From Runella rosea (GTDB lineage Bacteria; Bacteroidota; Bacteroidia; Cytophagales; Spirosomataceae), in assembly GCF_003325355.1 (NCBI RefSeq), contig NZ_CP030850.1, positions 5,015,501 to 5,079,500 of the forward strand: DNA of 64,000 nucleotides. The letters are read 5' to 3'. Each line of letters begins with the position of its first letter. Within the stretch, counting starts at the first letter, position 1. A model generated the notes under the pieces. The model did no database searches. It had not been told where the DNA came from and saw nothing but the letters and a program-made list of their open reading frames with translations. The translations under genes were made by a program, and so were the position numbers. Of the stretch, positions 1 to 6,419 are shown piece by piece.

Positions 1-550
1 CGTGGCTGAGGCGGTCAATTCATTGGGAAAAGGATAGGATTTGACGGACTCCATTGAAAAACCGTTTTGTGCTCGGGATGAAAGGCTGAAAAGAAAGTGT
101 AAGAGTGTGAAGAATAATAGCGTAGGTTTCATGAAGTTAGGGGTTGATGAAATTCAAACTTACTAAAAATCAATCTCATTGAGGAGCTTATTTAGGTCTT
201 TATATGAAATATTGCCATGGTGCGCTTGGTCGTAATACCATAGAGGTCATCACACAAGCACCGTCGCTTTTCCCTTTGCACGTACCCTGTGCTTGTATTA
301 AATTGTCGGCTAAATTCTCAATCAAAACAGCTGTTTCTTGCGCTAGTGAGCAATACGTTTGAAAAGGAGCTAAAAGATTTTTAGAGTGTAGTTAGATGTG
401 CCTCCCCAAAATGCCAACTAGACTTGGCATTTTGGGGATAGCCTAATCTTTTCTTGCAACGGTAGTATTAAAAGAAAGGCTTCATGCTTCTGAAAACTAA
501 AATATTTTAAAAATTAGCCGTAATTTTCGGCCCTACTTTTTACCGAACAA
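1..550. other. Gene-poor left edge
   Basis: No convincing gene is visible here. In + frame 2 an open stretch from the window edge ends at a TAG at 35-37 after eleven codons, so it could be the tail of a gene starting outside the window. On the minus strand, positions 394-200 are open for about 64 codons but have no ATG or GTG near the beginning and resemble nothing I recognise. A strong hairpin lies at 404-437. The last 50 bases before the aldehyde dehydrogenase are AT-rich and contain TACTTTTT, one mismatch from the TANNTTTG promoter element, without a clear -33 element. Confidence 0.5.
404..437. terminator. Perfect 14-bp inverted repeat
   Basis: CCCCAAAATGCCAA at 404-417 is mirrored exactly by TTGGCATTTTGGGG at 424-437 with a six-base loop. 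The 14 perfectly paired bases make a stable stem, but no clean T-run follows on either side. It may be a terminator or processing signal for an upstream transcript. Confidence 0.5.
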
Positions 551-1945
551 ATGAAAACATTTCAAGTCATTTCTCCCGTTGATGGCTCCGTGTATGTGGA
601 GCGCGAATATAGTACTGCAACTCAGATTGAAAGCATTTTGGCAAATGCCAAAGCGGCTCAAAAAATGTGGAAAAACGTTCCGCTACGCGAACGAATTACC
701 ATTTGCGAAAGAGCCCTAGATTATTTCTTGACCCATGCCGATGCCATTGGCGAAGAGCTCACATGGCAAATGGGCCGCCCGATTGGATACACTCCTAATG
801 AAATCCGCCGTGGCTTTCAGGAGCGCGCCCGTTACATGATACAAGCCGCGATTGGTGCCTTGTCGGATGTGCCGGTTTCAGAAAAAGAAGGTTTTCAGCG
901 TTTTATCCGCCGCGAAGCCCTCGGAACGGTGTTTGTGGTGGCTCCGTGGAATTACCCCTATTTAACATCGGTCAACGTGGTTATTCCTGCAATATTAGCG
1001 GGTAACACTGTGATACTCAAACACGCGCAGCAAACGCCGCTTTGTGCTGAGCGTTATGCGGCGGCGTTTAAAGCGGCTGGTTTGCCCGAAGGTGTTTTTC
1101 AATATCTTCACACCACCCACGATTACGTGGCCCGTATGATTGCCGACCCTCGCGTAGATTTTGTAGCCTTCACGGGTTCTGTTTCGGGTGGTCATGCGGT
1201 GCAGCGTGCGGCAGCGGAGCGTTTTATTGCCACAGGTTTGGAGCTGGGTGGAAAAGACCCTGCCTACGTGCGCGCAGATGCTCCTCTTGCTTTTGCAGTG
1301 GAAAACTTGGTCGATGGGGCGCTCTTCAATTCAGGACAATCATGCTGCGGTATTGAGCGTATTTATGTTCACGAAAAAGTCTATGATGAATTTGTTCAGG
1401 GTGCGGTAGCCCTTGTTAATCAGTACATACTGGGCAATCCGTTGGAAGCGGGCGTACATCTTGGGCCGATGGTGCGTACCTCAGCGGCTGAGTTTGTACG
1501 CGGTCAAATACGCGAAGCCGTCAGTCAGGGCGCAGACGCCTTAATTGACCCGTCGGGTTTTCCATTGAATCAAGTAGGAACGCCCTATTTGGCACCGCAA
1601 TTGTTGGTCAATGTCAACCATTCTATGCGTATTATGAATGAAGAGACTTTTGGGCCAGCCGTTGGAATTATGAAAGTGAGCGGCGACGAAGAAGCCATTC
1701 GACTCATGAACGACAGCGACTACGGCCTCACGGCGTCGGTTTGGACGAGTGATGCCGATGCTGCGTTGCACATTGGGAACCAAATTGAAACGGGAACGTG
1801 GTTTATGAACCGCTGCGATTACCTCGACCCCGAGCTTGCCTGGACGGGAGTGAAAGACTCTGGCCGTGGTTGTACTTTATCGGCGTTGGGCTATGAAGCC
1901 TTGACCAGGCCGAAATCGTTTCATTTGAGAGTTGATGGGTATTAA
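551..1945 (+). CDS. Aldehyde dehydrogenase (NAD(P)+-dependent)
   Basis: This 464-aa protein oxidises an aldehyde to the corresponding acid in the cytoplasm; the substrate cannot be read from sequence. Family motifs are in order: the cofactor-binding APWNYP block near residue 131, FTGSVSGG near 207, the general-base glutamate E231 in LELGGK, and the catalytic cysteine C265 in GQSC. There is no signal peptide. The length is slightly below the usual 480-500 aa but all catalytic elements are present. Class-level homologues include succinate-semialdehyde and lactaldehyde dehydrogenases. It stands alone, with its own downstream hairpin overlapping the stop codon. Confidence 0.93.
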   Translation: MKTFQVISPVDGSVYVEREYSTATQIESILANAKAAQKMWKNVPLRERITICERALDYFLTHADAIGEELTWQMGRPIGYTPNEIRRGFQERARYMIQAAIGALSDVPVSEKEGFQRFIRREALGTVFVVAPWNYPYLTSVNVVIPAILAGNTVILKHAQQTPLCAERYAAAFKAAGLPEGVFQYLHTTHDYVARMIADPRVDFVAFTGSVSGGHAVQRAAAERFIATGLELGGKDPAYVRADAPLAFAVENLVDGALFNSGQSCCGIERIYVHEKVYDEFVQGAVALVNQYILGNPLEAGVHLGPMVRTSAAEFVRGQIREAVSQGADALIDPSGFPLNQVGTPYLAPQLLVNVNHSMRIMNEETFGPAVGIMKVSGDEEAIRLMNDSDYGLTASVWTSDADAALHIGNQIETGTWFMNRCDYLDPELAWTGVKDSGRGCTLSALGYEALTRPKSFHLRVDGY

Positions 1946-1966
1946 GCTTTTTCCAAAAGCTTAATA
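1940..1966 (+). terminator. Hairpin overlapping the ALDH stop codon
   Basis: TATTAAGCTTTT (1940-1951) and AAAAGCTTAATA (1955-1966) form a perfect 12-bp stem with a three-base loop. The TAA stop at 1943-1945 lies inside the left arm. The stem is A/T-rich with no strong GC core, so its termination efficiency is uncertain. Confidence 0.5.
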
Positions 1967-2002
1967 TAAACGGATATCAAAAACCAAAAAGCTTGCCTTA
2001 TT

Positions 2003-2068
2003 CTGCTGAAAGTGCCTAAGTGCCTATTGTAAAGGAGGTGTAAAACCGCTTTTAGATGCTTTCAGCAG
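2003..2068 (+). promoter_or_regulatory. Possible structured leader of the amidotransferase gene
   Basis: CTGCTGAAAG at 2003-2012 and CTTTCAGCAG at 2059-2068 are a perfect 10-bp inverted repeat enclosing 46 bases. The enclosed stretch holds a strong Shine-Dalgarno-like AAAGGAGGTG at 2031-2040, too far (about 48 bases) from the annotated GTG at 2089 to serve it directly. An ATG at 2056 opens a five-codon reading frame in the same phase as the main gene and ends in TAA. A folded leader or short upstream ORF is possible. Confidence 0.35.
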
Positions 2069-2088
2069 GATAAATAAACGCATAATCT

Positions 2089-2811
2089 GTGACAAAAATA
2101 AAAATTGGCCTGTTAGAATGTGACCATGTGCGGGATGAATTTCGGCACATTGCGGGCGACTACCGCGACATGTTTCCCGCGTTGTTTATGCCTTTGGCTC
2201 CCGAATGGGAATTTGTATTTTATGACGTCGCCAACGGCCATTTTCCAGCGTCCGTTGACGAATGCGACGTTTATCTATGTACGGGTTCTAAATCTTCTGT
2301 TTATGACGATGAGCCGTGGATTCGTGACTTAAAAGCGTTTTTTCGTCAGATATTTGCCCAACAAAAAATCTTTTTAGGGGTGTGTTTTGGACACCAGATG
2401 TTGGCCGAAGCCTTGGGCGGAAAAGTGCAGAAGTCGGCGGTGGGTTGGTGCGTAGGAATTCACGAATTTAAGATGTTAGACGGAGAAAGAACCGCTTGGA
2501 TGAATCCGCCGAAGGAAAGCTTGAATCTGCTGATGATGTGTCAGGACCAAGTGCATCAGTTGCCACCTGATAGTACGATATTAGCCTCAGCGGATGATTG
2601 CCCTGTAGCCATGTTTCGCGTAGGAGAGCGGATGCTGGGCGTGCAGGCGCATCCCGAGTTTCCGCTACCGTATGAAGAGGCCCTTATGCGCTCTCGGGTG
2701 GAGCGAATTGGTGCCGAAAAAACGGCCAAAGGGCTCGAAAGTTTAAGCCGGCCTTTACACAGCACTTTGATGGCACAATGGATGGTGGCGTTTGTAAAGT
2801 CTGTTTTATGA
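2089..2811 (+). CDS. Class I glutamine amidotransferase
   Basis: This is a 240-aa stand-alone GATase domain. It should hydrolyse glutamine and pass ammonia to an acceptor, or act as a related gamma-glutamyl hydrolase. The catalytic triad is visible: nucleophile C99 in GVCFGHQ, then H188 and E190 in QAHPEF. A GMP-synthase-like amidotransferase of this type is common as a free-standing protein, and the acceptor partner is not encoded nearby. The start is GTG at 2089, since no in-frame ATG exists between it and upstream stops. No signal peptide; cytoplasmic. Confidence 0.88.
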   Translation: MTKIKIGLLECDHVRDEFRHIAGDYRDMFPALFMPLAPEWEFVFYDVANGHFPASVDECDVYLCTGSKSSVYDDEPWIRDLKAFFRQIFAQQKIFLGVCFGHQMLAEALGGKVQKSAVGWCVGIHEFKMLDGERTAWMNPPKESLNLLMMCQDQVHQLPPDSTILASADDCPVAMFRVGERMLGVQAHPEFPLPYEEALMRSRVERIGAEKTAKGLESLSRPLHSTLMAQWMVAFVKSVL

Positions 2812-2830
2812 TGCTTTTTCAATTATTCAA

Positions 2831-3421
2831 ATGATGATTGCCCAATTTCAGGTAAGTGAGTTAGCGGAATTTCTTAAATATGGTATTTCGGGATTGAGTG
2901 CCATTGCTTTTATCTTGTCGTTTTACCTGTTGAGCCGCGAGAGCAGTCGGGCTAAGCCACGAGCCGAAATGCTGCGCTCTATTCGAATGTTCATGGGGTT
3001 GACGCTCGTACTGGGGTTGGTTTCGGGCGTAGCCGCCATTCTGAACCCCAAAGACCCTGCCCTTGAAGCCGCCAAGAAACCCGTCAAAAAAGCATCATTG
3101 GTGAGCAAGATAGTAAAGCCACGTGCGGTCTGGAACATTGAATTGTTTTACGAGGCAGGGGCTAAACCGCTCGCCCAGCAACTCATTGACGAACTACAAG
3201 CCTACAAAGATTATAGTGTCAAAATGACCGCGTTGACGGCTCCTCGAAAAAAAGAACTTAAAATAAATGGGAGTCAGATTAGGTATGAACTCGTTGAAAA
3301 AGAGGCCGCTAATCAGCTTCATAAGCGTTTGGATAAGATTCTTCCGCAGGATGTTAACCTAAATCTCAAACAAATCACCTCTACCTCTCCCAATTATTTA
3401 AGCATCTTTGTGTGCGATTAA
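2831..3421 (+). CDS. Uncharacterised two-helix membrane protein
   Basis: I do not recognise this 196-aa protein. The N-terminal third has two hydrophobic segments (about residues 17-36 and 52-70) separated by an Arg/Lys-rich stretch, then a Lys-rich linker. The C-terminal 90 residues look like a compact soluble alpha/beta domain, possibly periplasmic. The end of that domain (IRYELVEKEAANQL, ending in a short beta strand) has the feel of SPOR- or LytR_C-like domains, but this is only an impression. It starts 19 bases after the amidotransferase stop, so co-transcription is likely. ATG at 2831 or 2834. Confidence 0.7.
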   Translation: MMIAQFQVSELAEFLKYGISGLSAIAFILSFYLLSRESSRAKPRAEMLRSIRMFMGLTLVLGLVSGVAAILNPKDPALEAAKKPVKKASLVSKIVKPRAVWNIELFYEAGAKPLAQQLIDELQAYKDYSVKMTALTAPRKKELKINGSQIRYELVEKEAANQLHKRLDKILPQDVNLNLKQITSTSPNYLSIFVCD

Positions 3422-3513
3422 TGGTTTTGGTACGTTAAAAAACACCTTCCAGATTCTTTCGTACTGTAAGAAGTATTTTTAGTAATTAAATTTTCAATAA
3501 TCATAAAACAAAG

Positions 3514-4290
3514 ATGAAGAAAACGTTCATAACCCTTTCTTTACTGGCTTGTGCCGCAGCTGGATTTGCTCAGACTCCTGGTGGTACACCTCCGGCGGTT
3601 TCTCCCATGCCGATGAAGCCCGAAATGACCGAAATCTGGGAACCCGAAGTAGGGGTCGTAACGCCGGGTAAAAATGCGGGAGATGCTCCATCAGACGCTA
3701 TCGTACTTTTCAACGGGAAAGACCTTTCGCAGTGGGTTTCTGCCAAAGATGGTGGGCCAGCTCCCTGGAAAATTGTGAATAATGACTACTTGGAAGTAGT
3801 TCCTAAAAGCGGCGATATCAAAACCAAAATGAAGTTTGGTGACTGCCAACTGCACCTGGAATTTAGCGCGCCTGATGTAGTAGAAGGTGCAAGTCAAGGT
3901 CGTGGAAACAGTGGGGTGTTTTTTCAAGATCGTTATGAACTCCAAATTCTGGATTCGTATCAAAACCGTACCTATCGAAACGGACAGGCTGGAAGTATCT
4001 ACAAAGACCACGCGCCGCTCGTGAACCCCATGCGTGGGCCGCTGGAGTGGAACGTCTACGATGTGGTATATACCGCCCCTCGCTTCAAAGCAGATGGTCG
4101 TATTGATGCACCTGCACGCATCACGGTATTTTTGAATGGAGTACTGGTTCAAAACAACACAACCATCAACGGATTAACGCTTTACATTGGTTTGCACCAC
4201 TATCCTGAAGCACACGGCGACGACGTGATTCACCTCCAAGATCACAATAATAAAACGCAGTTCCGTAATATCTGGGTGAGAAAACTGTAA
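3514..4290 (+). CDS. Secreted DUF1080 (3-keto-disaccharide hydrolase-type) protein
   Basis: This 258-aa exported protein has a signal peptide ending near AGFAQ (residue 20), a Pro/Met-rich spacer and one DUF1080 beta-sandwich domain (about residues 60-258). Typical family signatures are present: LFNGKDLSQW, the RGNSGVFF block, YELQILDS and the C-terminal FRNIWVRKL strand. DUF1080 proteins resemble concanavalin-like lectins/glucanases and some hydrolyse 3-keto-glycosides; activity here is inferred from family only. It has its own terminator immediately downstream and appears monocistronic. Confidence 0.9.
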   Translation: MKKTFITLSLLACAAAGFAQTPGGTPPAVSPMPMKPEMTEIWEPEVGVVTPGKNAGDAPSDAIVLFNGKDLSQWVSAKDGGPAPWKIVNNDYLEVVPKSGDIKTKMKFGDCQLHLEFSAPDVVEGASQGRGNSGVFFQDRYELQILDSYQNRTYRNGQAGSIYKDHAPLVNPMRGPLEWNVYDVVYTAPRFKADGRIDAPARITVFLNGVLVQNNTTINGLTLYIGLHHYPEAHGDDVIHLQDHNNKTQFRNIWVRKL

Positions 4291-4309
4291 TTTCAGATTT
4301 ACGAAATCA

Positions 4310-4345
4310 AACAAAAAGGGTCGAATATTCGACCCTTTTTGTTTT
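4310..4345. terminator. Bidirectional rho-independent terminator
   Basis: AAAAAGGGTCGAA and TTCGACCCTTTTT pair perfectly around a TA centre, with A-runs on the left and T-runs on the right. It can end both the + DUF1080 gene and the convergent minus operon whose last stop is at 4491. Confidence 0.85.
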
Positions 4346-4490
4346 AATAAGCCATGTAAAATGAGCTCTACTTTTAACTTTTACATTTTCGGTTCCTCAT
4401 GATTCTGTTATTCAATTCCACGAGAACCATACTTTAAAATTTTACATTTTTCGCGCGGCCGATTTCTATGGTTTATCACTTTTGGGTTCT

Positions 4491-5585
4491 TTACAACCCT
4501 GTTATCTCCTTCAATTTCTCAAAAAAACCTCGTTTACGCGGGGAGCTTATTTGCCAATTGACTGGTACCGATTGATAGCCTTCGTCGAAACCTTCGTCTT
4601 TCATTCGATAATCAAAAAATCCCCATGAGGCATAGACGCTGGTGGCTGCTACGAAGTTGTTCATGGGTTTCTCAAAGTTGAAGTGGTCGTCTTCATTAAA
4701 CACAATCGGCATGGGGCGATAACCCGCAACAGCGCGCGTTTTGTTGACCATATCGACAATCTTGGCGGGGTCGCTGACGCCATTACCGTGAAGCAGTAAA
4801 AAATCCGCTTCACGTACTACATTTTCCTTCGGAATGGCACCGCCGCCGTAGCTCGTGCTGACCAATAATCGACGCCCTTTTACCTTTTTACGCTTCACTC
4901 GTTGCATCAGTTCATGGACTCGCTCAGGTTGCAGAATGGCGTGGTCGTAGCGGATATTGCACTCGTTGTTAATCTCAATCAATACATTTTGATAGCCTGC
5001 TTCCAAGAGCCAATCGGTAGCGTTATCCACTGCTCTGATTATGGCTGTTTCATCTTTCAAGCGTTCATCTTGGCCGAAATAGAAGAAGCCTACAATGGCA
5101 ATCATACCCAGCTCATCGGCGCGGTCAAGGATTTTTTTGAGGCGATTCCAATAATACGGGTTCCAGCTTCCATCCTCGTTAAATGCCGAATTGTGCCAAG
5201 GTTGGTCTTTAGAATACCCTTGCGGACTGCCTCCTTGCAAGTTGAGCGTAAAGGCCAACAGCCCGTGTTGTTTCCAAACGGGCATGGCGGCCAAAAACTC
5301 GTTAGTGTTGCGGTCGGCGTCCCATTGTTTGGTGTCAGGATACGCCCACTGTGTGCGGGTTTCGGGGTTGCGGTCGTCAAACGTGGCCTGTACCATACGT
5401 GAATTGGGCAACAAGCCTTCTATTTTATAGCCGTTCCAGACGCGCCCCTTAAAAGTGGGCTTTCCATTGATGCAAAATTGTTCTCCAACGATGGAGATTT
5501 TTGTGTTTCGTTTGGGAGGTTTGGCCGTAGCTGCCAGCCAAAATATACTGAACAATACAATCGCAAACCGTTGGAGAAAAGCCAT
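4491..5585 (-). CDS. Secreted clan GH-A-like glycoside hydrolase candidate
   Basis: This 364-aa protein has an N-terminal signal segment (about residues 1-21) and then a TIM-barrel-like sequence resembling GH5-type cellulases. Two candidate catalytic glutamates sit where clan GH-A expects them: an Asn-Glu pair in IEINNECN after the fourth strand region, and a later one in IVFNEDDHF. Aromatic residues around NLQGGSPQGY and VGFFYFGQ fit a sugar cleft. It is the last gene of a three-gene minus operon, 18 bases after the GLPGLI gene. I infer glycosidase function; it could be an inactive sugar-binding relative. Confidence 0.7.
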   Translation of the reverse strand: MAFLQRFAIVLFSIFWLAATAKPPKRNTKISIVGEQFCINGKPTFKGRVWNGYKIEGLLPNSRMVQATFDDRNPETRTQWAYPDTKQWDADRNTNEFLAAMPVWKQHGLLAFTLNLQGGSPQGYSKDQPWHNSAFNEDGSWNPYYWNRLKKILDRADELGMIAIVGFFYFGQDERLKDETAIIRAVDNATDWLLEAGYQNVLIEINNECNIRYDHAILQPERVHELMQRVKRKKVKGRRLLVSTSYGGGAIPKENVVREADFLLLHGNGVSDPAKIVDMVNKTRAVAGYRPMPIVFNEDDHFNFEKPMNNFVAATSVYASWGFFDYRMKDEGFDEGYQSVPVNWQISSPRKRGFFEKLKEITGL

Positions 5586-5603
5586 ATTTTGGGGTACCAG
5601 ATG

Positions 5604-6398
5604 TTAGTATCTGATTGACCAATAAGGGTTTCGTTGGGCTTTTATACTGTCAAAAATGTGTTTTTTGAGCATCTGGTCGTAGTCGTTATTTTTGATTTTT
5701 TTACCCTTCATTTTGGGTAAAGCAAGTTCTTTATCTACGTTTTTTAGCTCCACCTTTTGGGCTGCCACAATCACATCGCCGTCGTTGATGTCCAGTTCTA
5801 AAATGAGTCCTGGCAAACCAAAATAGCGCTCAGGCCCCGCTGGCACGGGAATGTCCTGCGCAAACCACGCCGTAATTTTGTGGTTTTTGATGGCATCAAA
5901 GGTTTCGGCTTTCATACAAACGTAGCCTGCCACATCCTTGATTTGATTTTGAATGCGCCAATTGTACGTCATCAACGAATCTTCGAGCAGGTAGGTTTTG
6001 CCCAACATTTCGTGATTTTCAATGAGTTTTTCCTGCTCAAAATTACGATGAATCAGGTAATCGCTCTGACGCCACGAATACCGCCCATCTTCTGTTTGAC
6101 CTTGGTCGCTAAAATAAGTGTAAATGCTCTGCTTATCGTTGAACGTCAACTTCATTTTGGTCCCAGGGCCATCTTCTTCGTTGCCCCATGTCAATTTCAT
6201 GCGGTCTTTTTCTTCCTTACTCAAAAATGTGAGGCGCGAGTTGACTTTCGTCCAGTAATATTTATACTCGTAAGTCACCATGCCTTCGGTTTGTTGAGCT
6301 TTGGCCGAGATGGAAAAACCTAGGCTTATGAGCGCCAGAATGGCAAATCCTGACTGGCGAAGTTGATAGCGAACAGTGGATAGTTTTATATTTTTCAT
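5604..6398 (-). CDS. GLPGLI family protein
   Basis: This 264-aa exported protein (signal peptide ending near AKAQQ, residue 36) carries the name-giving GLPGLI motif in YFGLPGLILEL in its C-terminal half. GLPGLI proteins are a Bacteroidota-specific family of unknown biochemical role, very often encoded next to TonB-receptor-like barrels, as here: the barrel gene ends 21 bases upstream. It probably acts in the periplasm or on the outer membrane with that partner. The start at 6398 leaves a long n-region before the hydrophobic core; a later start is not obvious. Confidence 0.9.
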   Translation of the reverse strand: MKNIKLSTVRYQLRQSGFAILALISLGFSISAKAQQTEGMVTYEYKYYWTKVNSRLTFLSKEEKDRMKLTWGNEEDGPGTKMKLTFNDKQSIYTYFSDQGQTEDGRYSWRQSDYLIHRNFEQEKLIENHEMLGKTYLLEDSLMTYNWRIQNQIKDVAGYVCMKAETFDAIKNHKITAWFAQDIPVPAGPERYFGLPGLILELDINDGDVIVAAQKVELKNVDKELALPKMKGKKIKNNDYDQMLKKHIFDSIKAQRNPYWSIRY

Positions 6399-6419
6399 TT
6401 TTCGGTTTTCGTTTTCGGT

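Noticed and set aside
200-394. Minus-strand open frame at the left edge as a real gene
   Set aside because: No ATG or GTG start is near its beginning, it is short, and I recognise no family. Kept only as a possible remnant.
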